Below, in pieces: positions 43,817 to 53,032 of a stretch of 64,000 nucleotides of DNA; positions within the stretch are counted from its first letter, which is position 1; every line of letters begins with the position of its first letter. Origin of the DNA: QZLE01 sp033852135. GTDB lineage: Bacteria > Pseudomonadota > Gammaproteobacteria > QZLD01. Where the stretch lies: positions 62,001 through 126,000 of the forward strand of contig JAWSVB010000004.1 in the NCBI GenBank assembly GCA_033852135.1, in the 5' to 3' direction. The notes under the pieces were generated by a model that made no database searches, had not been told where the DNA came from, and saw only the letters and a list, made by a program, of their open reading frames with translations. A program made the position numbers and the translations under genes.

Positions 43817-44035
43817 TTATAAAGCTGGCGCTTGCTCTGGCTCATCAAGGATGCTTGGGCCAACAAAATCTTCAGCAATCTCACGTAAAGCAACAACTGT
43901 TGGCTTATCACGATCCCATTCAACCATTGGATCTGCACCCATTGCAATCTGACGAGCTCTTTTACTTGCTACTAATACTAGCTGAAAACGATTTTCAACA
44001 TTATTAAGACAGTCTTCTACGGTTACACGAGCCAT
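43817..44035 (-). CDS. rpoZ: RNA polymerase omega subunit
   Basis: 72 residues beginning MARVTVEDCLNNVENRFQLVLVASKRARQIA, with KPTVVALREIAEDFV. Omega stabilises the polymerase and, in E. coli, forms part of a ppGpp site; spoT is the next gene. Slightly shorter than the E. coli protein. Confidence 0.96.
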   Translation of the reverse strand: MARVTVEDCLNNVENRFQLVLVASKRARQIAMGADPMVEWDRDKPTVVALREIAEDFVGPSILDEPEQAPAL

Positions 44036-44146
44036 ATCTTCTCCAAAATTCCAAAATCAAATTGCATAAAGATCAGATTTTACTCGATCTTTGCCAAACT
44101 TCAATTTATTCATGCACCTTTTATTATAAATAGAGGCATTAACTTA

Positions 44147-44767
44147 TTACTTTTGCGGCAATACCAGTGATTTAACCTTTTTATCCTGACGTGCAAGACG
44201 TAATCGTTGCGAGGTTAGTATTGATCTTAATTCACCAAGAGCAACCTGAAAGTCGTCATTGATAATCACATAATCATATTCGTTATAGTGTGATATTTCG
44301 TCCAGTGCATCACTCATACGGCGCTGAATCGTCTCTTCACTATCCTGCCCACGATTCTTCAGCCGCTGCTCTAATTCACCAACCGATGGAGGTAAAATAA
44401 AAATTGAAACGGCCTCTTTGATCTCTTCCCGTACCTGACGCGCACCTTGCCAATCAATCTCAAGGATAACATCCATCCCTTCCGCAAGTTTATGGATAAT
44501 TCCTGATTTCGAGGTGCCATAAAAATTATCAAAAACCTGGGCAGATTCAAGAAAATCACCTTGCTGCACCTTCTCTTGAAACTCTTTAACGGTAACAAAG
44601 AAATATTCTTGCCCGTGAGTTTCACCATCACGCCGTTTTCTTGTTGTATGAGAAACTGACAGCTCAACTTCAAGATCACCTTGCAATAGCTCTTTTAGCA
44701 AGCTGGTTTTACCAGCTCCGGATGGAGCAGATACTATATAAAGAACCCCTTCGCCACTCTCACTCAT
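44147..44767 (-). CDS. gmk: Guanylate kinase
   Basis: The frame begins with a GTG at 44806 overlapping the yicC stop, but ATG 44767 gives the usual start MSESGEGVLYIVSAPSGAG and a 206-residue product, the normal size. P-loop SAPSGAGKTSL, SVSHTTRKRRDGETHGQEYFFV and EIDWQGARQVR are present. Converts GMP to GDP, and so influences the pool used by SpoT. Follows yicC. Confidence 0.95.
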   Translation of the reverse strand: MSESGEGVLYIVSAPSGAGKTSLLKELLQGDLEVELSVSHTTRKRRDGETHGQEYFFVTVKEFQEKVQQGDFLESAQVFDNFYGTSKSGIIHKLAEGMDVILEIDWQGARQVREEIKEAVSIFILPPSVGELEQRLKNRGQDSEETIQRRMSDALDEISHYNEYDYVIINDDFQVALGELRSILTSQRLRLARQDKKVKSLVLPQK

Positions 44768-44802
44768 ATTATTCTCTGTCATCATGTTTTTAGTTTTAAA
44801 TA

Positions 44803-45672
44803 TCACTCAATATTTTGAATCTGTTCGCGCATTTGCTCAATTAGAACCTTCATATCAACTGATGCTTTTGTAGTTTCCGCATCTGCAGACTTAGATCCAA
44901 GGGTATTGGCCTCACGATTAAGCTCCTGCATCAAAAAATCTAACTTTCTGCCAACAGGTCCTGACTTTTTCAACACTAAGTCAATCTCTTTCAGGTGTGT
45001 CTCCAAGCGATCCAACTCTTCATCGACATCAAGTTTTTGCGCTTGCAAAACCAACTCTTGCTCTAAACGAGGATTATTCTCTTCTAAATCTATCTTCAGA
45101 TCATTGAGGCGTGTCATAACTTTTTCACGCACTGCCTTAATAACCTCAGGGACACGCACCTTTACATCAGCAATGATTTCGGCAATCCCTTCCATTCTAG
45201 AACGAATAATCACATCAAGGCTAGCACCTTCACGCTCTCGCGCTTCAATCATATTTCCTAAGCTTTTTTCCAATAATGAAACCACCGCTGCATTAAGCTG
45301 CTCAATATCTTTCTCTTGAGCGCAAATCACTCCTGGCCATTTTAAAATTTGTAACGGGTCAACATCACGCTTAGCACCTGAAATTGAATTAATCTTACGG
45401 CACCCTTCAATAACTGCTGCCGCCAAATCCTCATCAATACTTACAGATGCAGCAGAAACGGCTGGATCAAATTTTACCGAACAGTCTACTTTCCCGCGAC
45501 TTAAATACTTTGCTATAACCTCTCTGATCTTAGTTTCAGCGCTACGCAGGTCTTCAGGAAGACGCAGATTCACATCCAAATAACGATGATTTACTGACCT
45601 TAATTCCAAAACAAAACGTCCATTTTCATCCTGCAACTCAGACCTATCAAAGGCGGTCATACTACGCGTCAT
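44803..45672 (-). CDS. yicC: YicC-family endoribonuclease
   Basis: The frame is open to 45771 but the ATG at 45672 follows GGAG by 6 bases and gives the family start MTRSMTAFDRSE. 289 residues. LELRSVNHRYLDVNLRLPEDLR and the C-terminal DUF1732 block GRKLDFLMQELNREANTLGSKSAD are diagnostic. Recent work assigns YicC an RNase role. It diverges from rph with a 155-base spacer and is followed by gmk. Confidence 0.93.
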   Translation of the reverse strand: MTRSMTAFDRSELQDENGRFVLELRSVNHRYLDVNLRLPEDLRSAETKIREVIAKYLSRGKVDCSVKFDPAVSAASVSIDEDLAAAVIEGCRKINSISGAKRDVDPLQILKWPGVICAQEKDIEQLNAAVVSLLEKSLGNMIEAREREGASLDVIIRSRMEGIAEIIADVKVRVPEVIKAVREKVMTRLNDLKIDLEENNPRLEQELVLQAQKLDVDEELDRLETHLKEIDLVLKKSGPVGRKLDFLMQELNREANTLGSKSADAETTKASVDMKVLIEQMREQIQNIE

Positions 45673-45827
45673 AATCACTCCATAAAAACTATTCAAGAAA
45701 TGAGTGCAATTGTTGCAAGAATGCATAGTTACTGCAACAACGAATATCGCCATACACTTATTAAAATTCAAACTTTATATATAGAATATGGTATTCTTCG
45801 ATCAATTATTATCTAAGGAGATCTACG

Positions 45828-46544
45828 GTGAGACCAAGCGGCAGAAACAACGACCAACTTCGTGAAGTAACAATTACCAAAAACTTTACCAAGCATGCAG
45901 AGGGTTCTGTATTGATTACCTTTGGTGATACAAAAGTTTTATGCACAGCTTCAGTTGAAGAAAGAGTTCCTGGGTTTCTTCGTGGATCAGGTCAAGGGTG
46001 GGTAACTGCAGAATACGGAATGTTACCACGCTCAACCAACACCAGAAATCGCCGCGAAGCATCGCAAGGCAAACAGTCAGGTAGAACTCAAGAGATTCAG
46101 CGCCTGATTGGCCGTTCCCTTAGAGCAGCAATTGATCTGGAGAAGCTTGGCGAATTCACTATCACCCTTGATTGCGATGTTCTTCAAGCAGATGGTGGCA
46201 CCAGAACTGCTTCGATAACTGGAGCATACGTTGCACTTTGCGATGCAATCGAATCACTTATCAAAAAAGGGAAGCTTAAAAAGAGCCCTATGTTTGGTCA
46301 AGTTGCAGCAATATCAGTTGGAATCTACCAAGGTGAGCCAGTACTTGACCTTGATTATGCCGAAGACTCGAATGCAGAGACAGATATGAATGTGGTAATG
46401 AATGAAGCTGGTGGATTCATTGAAGTTCAAGGCACTGCAGAAGGTCATGCTTTTAGAGCTGACGAGATGAATTCCATGATTGCTTTGGCGCAAAAAGGGA
46501 TATCTGAGCTAGTAGAGATGCAGCAGCAAGCGCTAAAGGCATAA
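45828..46544 (+). CDS. rph: Ribonuclease PH
   Basis: 238 residues from a GTG start with AAGGAG 7 bases upstream. MRPSGRNNDQLREV, EGSVLITFGDTKVLCTASVEE, MLPRSTNTRNRREASQGKQSGRTQEIQRLIGRSLR and TLDCDVLQADGGTRTASITGAYVAL. Phosphorolytic trimming of tRNA 3' ends. It heads the rph-rdgB-hemW run. Confidence 0.96.
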   Translation: MRPSGRNNDQLREVTITKNFTKHAEGSVLITFGDTKVLCTASVEERVPGFLRGSGQGWVTAEYGMLPRSTNTRNRREASQGKQSGRTQEIQRLIGRSLRAAIDLEKLGEFTITLDCDVLQADGGTRTASITGAYVALCDAIESLIKKGKLKKSPMFGQVAAISVGIYQGEPVLDLDYAEDSNAETDMNVVMNEAGGFIEVQGTAEGHAFRADEMNSMIALAQKGISELVEMQQQALKA

Positions 46545-46580
46545 CTGGAACATATTAAGAAATAGAAAGAAGGAAAAAAC

Positions 46581-47216
46581 ATGTTTCCCGAATTGGTATT
46601 AGCAAGCAACAACAAAGGTAAGGCGAAAGAGCTATTTCGCCTGCTAGAACCTCTAAATATTGACGTGATATCACAATCTCAATTTGATGTACCGGATGTT
46701 ATTGAAGATGGATTAACCTTTGTAGAAAATGCCATTAAAAAAGCTCGCAATGCTTCTTACCACACAGGGAAACCGGCAATAGCTGATGATTCAGGAATTG
46801 AAGTAGACGCACTAAAAGGCGCGCCGGGAATTTACTCGGCCCGCTTTGCAGGAGAAGGTGCAACTGACGCGGCAAATAATCTAAGACTCCTAAATGATCT
46901 AAAAGATGTACCTGCAGAAGATAGAACCGCTCGCTTTCAATGCGTCATGGTTCTAATGCGCCACCATGAAGATCCAACTCCAATTATCTGCCAAGGAACC
47001 TGGGAAGGGCAGATCCTGTTTGAAGAACATGGCGAAAATGGATTTGGCTATGATCCATTATTCCTTGTTCCAAGCCGTCAGCTATCATCCGCTCAGCTAT
47101 CTCCTGAACTAAAAAACCTAATTAGCCATCGCGCCCAAGCATGCCGCAAACTGATTGAGATATTAGATCAAGGTCGCATTCAAGATGGCGATGAAGTTAT
47201 GCAAAACCTCTACTAA
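46581..47216 (+). CDS. rdgB: Non-canonical purine NTP pyrophosphatase (XTP/dITP)
   Basis: 211 residues. VLASNNKGKAKELFRLL, GLTFVENAIKKARNA, AIADDSGIEVDALKGAPGIYSARFAG and GFGYDPLFLVP, then LKNLISHRAQACRKL. Removes inosine and xanthosine triphosphates. GAAGGA precedes the ATG. 36 bases after rph and 15 before hemW. Confidence 0.96.
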   Translation: MFPELVLASNNKGKAKELFRLLEPLNIDVISQSQFDVPDVIEDGLTFVENAIKKARNASYHTGKPAIADDSGIEVDALKGAPGIYSARFAGEGATDAANNLRLLNDLKDVPAEDRTARFQCVMVLMRHHEDPTPIICQGTWEGQILFEEHGENGFGYDPLFLVPSRQLSSAQLSPELKNLISHRAQACRKLIEILDQGRIQDGDEVMQNLY

Positions 47217-47231
47217 AAAATCTAGCTACAG

Positions 47232-48368
47232 ATGCAGACTCCTCCTTGCTCACTTTATATCCACATCCCCTGGTGTCTGCAAAAGTGTGTTTATTGTGAT
47301 TTTAACTCTACCGCAATTACCCAAACGGCCGATCAAAACAAATACATAAAAGCCCTGATACAAGACTTAAAGCAGGAAGTAAAACTTCTTCAACGCAAAA
47401 GCATAAGCTCTGTTTTTATTGGCGGAGGAACTCCAACAATACTATCAGCAGAAAATATCAATAAACTACTTAATGAAGTATTAAATGCTGCGCCTATAGA
47501 AAACGCAGCTGAGATTACCATCGAAGCTAATCCTGAAACTTTAGATAAAACCAAGCTAACAGAACTATATAAAAGCGGAATAAATCGGATCTCTTTTGGA
47601 GTTCAAACCTTTGATGACCAACAGCTCCACAATCTTAATCGTGCCCACACCAGCAGCAAGGTGATATCTATAATTCAAACCGCACAAGATATTGGCCTAG
47701 AGAACATCAATATCGACCTGATGTTTGGCCTTCCCAAACAATCAAGCATACAAATGTTAAGTGATATCGAAAAAGCTGTTGAGCTCAACCCCAAGCACAT
47801 ATCCCATTATCAGCTAACACTTGAATCAGGCACTCCGCTAGCAGCACAAAAACCAACTATGCCTAACGAAGACCAACTGGCTTCTATGTATGCTGAAAGC
47901 CGCATCCATTTAGCTAAATATGGCTTCGTAAATTATGAGACCTCAGCCTTTGCCAAACCAGGATATGAATGCAAACACAATCTAAACTACTGGCAATTTG
48001 GGGATTTTATCGGCATAGGAGCTGGAGCGCATGGCAAACTAACAAACGGCAAGCAAATAATCAGATACAGCAAGCCAAATGAAATTCAGAGCTATATAGA
48101 GCAAGTAGAAAACCAGAAATCCCTTCTTAGTAAAGAGTGTCTTTCGCAACATGATACTGTTCTAGATTTCATGATAAATGCGATGCGCCTAAATAGTGGC
48201 TGGAATAAGCAATTATTTATTGATAGAACAGGAGTGGATTTTTCCATCATAGAACCAAAGTTAAATGCTCTTTCAAATTCTGGTCTAATATCATTTAATG
48301 GTAACCAAATCCAACCAACATCAAGAGGCAAAATGCTTTTGGATGAGATTTTAGCCGCTTTTGTATAA
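47232..48368 (+). CDS. hemW: Radical SAM heme chaperone HemW
   Basis: 378 residues. Radical-SAM cluster motif CxxxCxxC in SLYIHIPWCLQKCVYCDFNS, FIGGGTPTILS, EANPETLD, INRISFGVQTFDDQQLHNLNR and the GIGAGAHGKL and YETSAFAKPGYECKHNLNYW blocks that mark HemW rather than HemN. It binds heme and is thought to hand it to respiratory proteins. Third gene of the rph run. Confidence 0.94.
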   Translation: MQTPPCSLYIHIPWCLQKCVYCDFNSTAITQTADQNKYIKALIQDLKQEVKLLQRKSISSVFIGGGTPTILSAENINKLLNEVLNAAPIENAAEITIEANPETLDKTKLTELYKSGINRISFGVQTFDDQQLHNLNRAHTSSKVISIIQTAQDIGLENINIDLMFGLPKQSSIQMLSDIEKAVELNPKHISHYQLTLESGTPLAAQKPTMPNEDQLASMYAESRIHLAKYGFVNYETSAFAKPGYECKHNLNYWQFGDFIGIGAGAHGKLTNGKQIIRYSKPNEIQSYIEQVENQKSLLSKECLSQHDTVLDFMINAMRLNSGWNKQLFIDRTGVDFSIIEPKLNALSNSGLISFNGNQIQPTSRGKMLLDEILAAFV

Positions 48369-48431
48369 AATAATTCACACAAACAAAAAGCCTTCTCAAA
48401 ACGGAATAAGCAAATATATAAGGGACTGCAA

Positions 48432-49922
48432 ATGATTCAAAGTGACCACAGAGATCTCGAGCTAGTAATTAAATCTCATATACCTTTGGTGATAGCCGAA
48501 ACCAAAGAGGAGCGACGAGTTATCAATATGCTCACAGACTTAGGTTTCCGCCTTGGTCTTCCTTTATATAAATGGAGCGTAACAGAGGGGTTATCTCGCT
48601 TAGAGTTTGATGCGCCACCAGTGGGAAACCTTCAAGAACCTGGTGAACTATTAAAACACATCAAATCAAACCCTGTTGCTAGCATCTATGTTCTACCTGA
48701 TTTTCACCCTTTTCTAGATGATCCTATCACAGTTCGCCTCCTTAAAGAGATTGCTCTCAACTATGAGAAAACCCCTTCAACCATTATTTTCGTAAGTCAT
48801 GATTTTGATGTTCCTCCAGAGATCAAGATGTACACGGCTCACTTTGAGCTTGCACTTCCAAGCACCTCCACACTAGAAGAAATAATTCGTGAAGAAGCGA
48901 TGAAATGGAGTGAGAAAAACAAATTCCAAAAAGTAAAAACGGATCAAAAATCTCTCGATCAAATGATAAGAAATTTAAGCGGACTAACCGCAATGGATGC
49001 AAGGCGCCTAATTCGCCGTGCTATCGAAAACGATGGCGCAATCAATCAAGATGATATGCCAGAGGTTATGGAAGCCAAGTATAAACTCCTAGATCGAGAT
49101 GGAGCACTTACCTTTGAGCACGATACCGCAAAATTCACCGAGGTTGGTGGATTACGTAACCTTAAGCGCTGGCTAAAACTACGCAAAGATGTTTTTCTTG
49201 GTGATGATAAAACACTTGAGCCACCGAAAGGGGTTCTTCTTGTAGGAGTTCAAGGTGGCGGTAAAAGTTTAGCGGCAAAAGCGATCGCCGGCATGTGGGG
49301 ACTTCCACTACTTAGATTAGATATGGGAGGGCTATACAACAAATACATTGGTGAAACCGAAAAAAATCTACGTGATGCCATTAAAACTGCAGAAGTGATG
49401 TCACCGTGCGTATTATGGATTGATGAGATAGAAAAAGCTATTTCAGGTGGTAGCGGAGATAGTGATAACGGTACATCCAGAAGAATGCTCGGAACTATCC
49501 TCACCTGGATGTCGGAAAAAGAAAAATCAATATTTATAGTTGCCACCGCCAATGAGATCGATCGTCTACCTCCAGAACTAATTCGCAAAGGACGCATGGA
49601 TGAGATCTTTTTTGTCGACCTTCCGGTTGCAGAAGTGCGTGCTGATATCTTTAAAATTCATCTCAAAAAACGCGAACTCAACCTAAAAGATTTCGATATA
49701 GAAAAACTTGCAGCATCTTGCGAAGGGTTTACTGGAGCAGAGATTGAACAAGCAATTGTTTCTGGGCTTTATCTTGCCAAAGAGCGACAGGAACCGCTTG
49801 ACGACAATCACCTTCAGGAAGAGATCAAACAAACTCGACCTCTTTCTGTAGTAATGGCAGAGAAAATGACCATCCTACGCCAATGGGCCAGCGATAGAAC
49901 CGTAAATGCGGATATTGGCTGA
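48432..49922 (+). CDS. Ycf46-type AAA family ATPase
   Basis: 496 residues. The first 200 residues form a degenerate AAA-like domain (IPLVIAETKEERRVINML...IYVLPDFHPFLDD), then a full AAA module: Walker A GVQGGGKSLAAKAIAG, Walker B VLWIDEIEKA, pore-like LYNKYIGETEKN, and sensor ATANEIDRLPPELIRKGRMDEIFFVDLP. This arrangement matches Ycf46 of plastids and cyanobacteria. Function is poorly known; it begins 63 bases after hemW. AGGGA lies 10 bases before the ATG. Confidence 0.87.
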   Translation: MIQSDHRDLELVIKSHIPLVIAETKEERRVINMLTDLGFRLGLPLYKWSVTEGLSRLEFDAPPVGNLQEPGELLKHIKSNPVASIYVLPDFHPFLDDPITVRLLKEIALNYEKTPSTIIFVSHDFDVPPEIKMYTAHFELALPSTSTLEEIIREEAMKWSEKNKFQKVKTDQKSLDQMIRNLSGLTAMDARRLIRRAIENDGAINQDDMPEVMEAKYKLLDRDGALTFEHDTAKFTEVGGLRNLKRWLKLRKDVFLGDDKTLEPPKGVLLVGVQGGGKSLAAKAIAGMWGLPLLRLDMGGLYNKYIGETEKNLRDAIKTAEVMSPCVLWIDEIEKAISGGSGDSDNGTSRRMLGTILTWMSEKEKSIFIVATANEIDRLPPELIRKGRMDEIFFVDLPVAEVRADIFKIHLKKRELNLKDFDIEKLAASCEGFTGAEIEQAIVSGLYLAKERQEPLDDNHLQEEIKQTRPLSVVMAEKMTILRQWASDRTVNADIG

Positions 49923-49988
49923 TTTAGATACATAATTCGACTATGATAGAACAGATGTACTTAAAATAACTGGGCGAGTTTTGCTTCG

Positions 49989-50831
49989 ATGGCTAAATAT
50001 ATAATCGGTGACATTCAAGGCTGCTATGACGAGCTGCAAAGACTTCTCGAACGAATCAATTTTGATCCAGCTCAAGATATGATCTGGATTGCCGGCGATA
50101 TAATCAATCGCGGCCCAAAATCCCTTGAATCACTCCGTCTAATCAAGGAGCTTGGGGAAAGCGCAAACTCAGTGTTAGGGAATCATGACCTACATGTAAT
50201 AGCATCAGCATTATCTCCTAAAAAAGATAAATCTTTAAAAGATGATATCCAACGATTATTCGATGCTCCCGACTGTGATGAACTACTGCACTGGCTCCGC
50301 ACCCGCCCACTACTACATCACGACCCAGAAAACAAATTCGTACTCACCCATGCTGGGGTCTACCCTCTGTGGAATTTAGAGAAGGCAATAGCTCTAGCAA
50401 AAGAGGTGGAAACAATACTCCAAGCTGATGACTGTCACGAGTTTTTGCTCGACATGTATGGCAACCAACCTAGTATTTGGAGCGACTCGCTGAAAGGAAA
50501 TGATCGCTATCGTTTCATAATCAACGCATTCACTCGAATGCGCTATTGCGACCAGGAAGCACATCTACTCTTTGACTATAAGGGACATCCAAATGACATG
50601 CCTGACGGGCAAATACCTTGGTTTGAATTACCCCAAAACATTTCGAACGATACACAGATAATATTTGGACACTGGTCCGCGCTCGGTTTTCAGGATCATA
50701 CCAATATAATTGGCCTAGATACTGGTTGCCTATGGGGTGGGGGTTTAACAGCAATTCGCGTAGACCACCCTACAAAGCCAATTTATACCATCCCATGCAA
50801 TGCTTACTCAACCCCAAAAGAGCTCGCTTAA
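49989..50831 (+). CDS. apaH: Symmetrical diadenosine tetraphosphatase
   Basis: 280 residues. Calcineurin-type metal motifs GDIQGCYDELQRLL, GDIINRGPKSLESLR and GNHDLHVIA, then THAGVYP and HWSALG. Hydrolyses Ap4A to two ADP, removing a stress nucleotide and mRNA cap. Usually found behind ksgA; here it follows a Ycf46-type gene. The last segment GLDTGCLWGGGLTAIRVD is conserved. Confidence 0.95.
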   Translation: MAKYIIGDIQGCYDELQRLLERINFDPAQDMIWIAGDIINRGPKSLESLRLIKELGESANSVLGNHDLHVIASALSPKKDKSLKDDIQRLFDAPDCDELLHWLRTRPLLHHDPENKFVLTHAGVYPLWNLEKAIALAKEVETILQADDCHEFLLDMYGNQPSIWSDSLKGNDRYRFIINAFTRMRYCDQEAHLLFDYKGHPNDMPDGQIPWFELPQNISNDTQIIFGHWSALGFQDHTNIIGLDTGCLWGGGLTAIRVDHPTKPIYTIPCNAYSTPKELA

Positions 50832-51139
50832 AAAATCATCAATTAAAAAGCAAGCTTAATACAACCAAAACATAGTTAATACTTTCAATAGTTAGGTGCG
50901 CCCATACACCTGCCTTTATTCAGTAATACTGCACTCTAAAATAGAAAGCGCATATTGAATTGCAACTACAGTACAAATCAGATCAAATTTATTCTTTGTA
51001 TATGGAATTTATTACATAATAATCATGCGACACTAGTGAAAAAATCCAACTCAAGATAACACCATTTCAAACACCCAATCAAAGTTTGTTGTAAAAAAAC
51101 CACAAAAACACCACTTGTTGCATTTCTTACTCAATAAAT
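50832..51139. other. Spacer between apaH and the porin gene
   Basis: AT-rich, with no open frame or repeat that I could support. The right end merges into the porin promoter. Confidence 0.5.
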
Positions 51140-51168
51140 TTGCATTACCCATCCAGCTGTATTATAAA
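51140..51168 (+). promoter_or_regulatory. Porin promoter
   Basis: TTGCAT (51140-51145), a 17-base spacer and TATAAA (51163-51168), about 44 bases before the ATG at 51212. Confidence 0.6.
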
Positions 51169-51211
51169 ACATACTGTAAATACAAATTTTTTAACTCAGG
51201 GAGTTTTAACA

Positions 51212-52654
51212 ATGAAAAAAGCACTTATTGCTTTAGCTGCAGCTGCAGCAATCTCTCCAGCAGCATTTGCTGGTGACGTATCTTGGGGCGGCGACGCTAA
51301 CGTTGAAGGTTACTTGAATCGTGCAGACGAAAAAGGCACTGACGTTCAAGATCAAGATCTTCGTGGTTACACAAATCGCATCCGCCTAAAAGGCACATTC
51401 AAAACTGACGGCAATGTTTCTGTAAACACCCGTCTAATCCTGCAAGATAGCGAGTGGGCTGGTGATACTCACACTGGCAACACTGGACCATCTAGAAACT
51501 CTGGCGGCGACGCAGTTGGCCTTGATTATGGTTACATCCAAGCTCCTATCGCTGGTTGGACATTCCGCTTTGGCCGCCAAGTTGCTAACTGGGCAAACTG
51601 CTTCCTAACATGCGATGACCGTCGTGACCGTATCCTTGCCATGAAAAGATTTGGCGGTACTACCGTTATCCTACTAAATGACAAGCGCGCAGGCGGCTCA
51701 TCAGTAATTGCAGGAATAACTGGCGTTCCAACAGGAGCTCTAACAGGTGCTGTAAACACCGTTTGGACCGATGCAAATTCTAACAGCACAGTTGATGCTG
51801 GCGAAATATCATACGTACCAGTAGCCGAAACTGTCGACATCGTTGCTGATGCAACAGTAATTGGTGACGAAACAGCTGATTCAGGCGAAGGCGACCTTTA
51901 CGCAGCAGCAGCAGTTGGCGTTGTAAAAGGCTGGCAATGGGGCTTACTAGTAGGCAAATGGATCGGCGAAGAGAGCTATGTTCTTGATGAAGTATATGCA
52001 ATCAGCCCATTCGTAAAAGGCAAGGCTGGCCCAGTTAAAATTGAAGCTGCTATCAACGTTCTTGGCGGCGGCAACGAAGATGGCGCAGCGCTATTTACTG
52101 ACGTTGCAACATCTGCATACATCAAAGCTGGTATGGATCTTAACGGAATCAAACTTGAAGGCCAAATTGCTGTAGTACAAGACGGCGGCCTTGTTGCAGG
52201 TGGTTTTGACACATTCTCTATGCTAATCAACAACAACCCTGAAAACAACCAGTCAAGCACCAATGTTGACAACCTTGGTGGACTAGGCAAAGTAGCTAGT
52301 GATTCTGAAACCGCTACCAAATTTGGCGAAAATGCATTTGCAGATGACGAGCTTCTAATTGCTGTACGAGCAAGTGGATCTGTTAATAAATTTGGCTGGA
52401 AAGCATCTGCAGTTTACTTTGCTTCTAAAAATAACAAAGAAGAAACTGCTACATGGCTAGGTGGAGCAGTTGATCTAACTGAGAAAGACTATAGCATCAC
52501 AACTATTGAAGGCGGAGTAACTTACAAGGTTGCTAAAACAACTGAGCTATACCTAAACGCAGCTATCGGTAAAAAATCTGACGATCTAGATGATTCAGGT
52601 GATAGCGATGAAGATTACCAAGCTGCTACTGTTGGTATCACAACAACATTCTAA
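51212..52654 (+). CDS. Outer-membrane porin
   Basis: The upstream in-frame codons from 51140 overlap the promoter; the ATG at 51212 follows AGGGAG and starts a classic signal peptide (MKKALIALAAAAAISPAAFA, cut before GDVSWGG). 480 residues. Alternating beta strands, GWTFRFGRQVANWANCF, and a C-terminal Phe (VGITTTF), the recognition end for outer-membrane insertion. Two Cys (ANCFLTCDD) are unusual for a porin and may form a loop disulfide. Codon use is biased to a few triplets, as for a highly expressed gene. Substrate unknown. Confidence 0.87.
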   Translation: MKKALIALAAAAAISPAAFAGDVSWGGDANVEGYLNRADEKGTDVQDQDLRGYTNRIRLKGTFKTDGNVSVNTRLILQDSEWAGDTHTGNTGPSRNSGGDAVGLDYGYIQAPIAGWTFRFGRQVANWANCFLTCDDRRDRILAMKRFGGTTVILLNDKRAGGSSVIAGITGVPTGALTGAVNTVWTDANSNSTVDAGEISYVPVAETVDIVADATVIGDETADSGEGDLYAAAAVGVVKGWQWGLLVGKWIGEESYVLDEVYAISPFVKGKAGPVKIEAAINVLGGGNEDGAALFTDVATSAYIKAGMDLNGIKLEGQIAVVQDGGLVAGGFDTFSMLINNNPENNQSSTNVDNLGGLGKVASDSETATKFGENAFADDELLIAVRASGSVNKFGWKASAVYFASKNNKEETATWLGGAVDLTEKDYSITTIEGGVTYKVAKTTELYLNAAIGKKSDDLDDSGDSDEDYQAATVGITTTF

Positions 52655-52681
52655 TCTAATTTTTATAATTAGTTAGATGTT

Positions 52682-52711
52682 AAAAAAGAGGAGCTTTGCT
52701 CCTCTTTTTTT
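52682..52711 (+). terminator. Porin gene terminator
   Basis: AAAGAGGAGC-tttg-GCTCCTCTTT followed by a T run (TTTTTTT). A textbook intrinsic terminator. Confidence 0.9.
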
Positions 52712-53032
52712 GTGCGTAATATTTATCAATCTATTCTACCCCCCTAAATATTGACTTATCTCAAGCGCACTCCAACCCAATAAAACCGAGCAATACTTCT
52801 TATCATGCTTAATCAACAATATTTCTGCTAGAAAAAATAAAGATGGAAATCCGTAATAACAGAACAAGAAAGCTTTAAATAAACCTTTACCTCAATAAGC
52901 GCGCCTGAATTACTATCCAAACAATGCCACCCCCTAAAAGCCCCCACCCTCTAAAAAACCATCACCACTAATTAGATTTATATAACCAGACTATATACAC
53001 ACCGATACCACCCGTTATTTATAGACTATGTT
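52712..53032. other. Spacer left of the IS256 element
   Basis: C/A-rich, about 320 bases with no gene that I can support. Confidence 0.5.
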
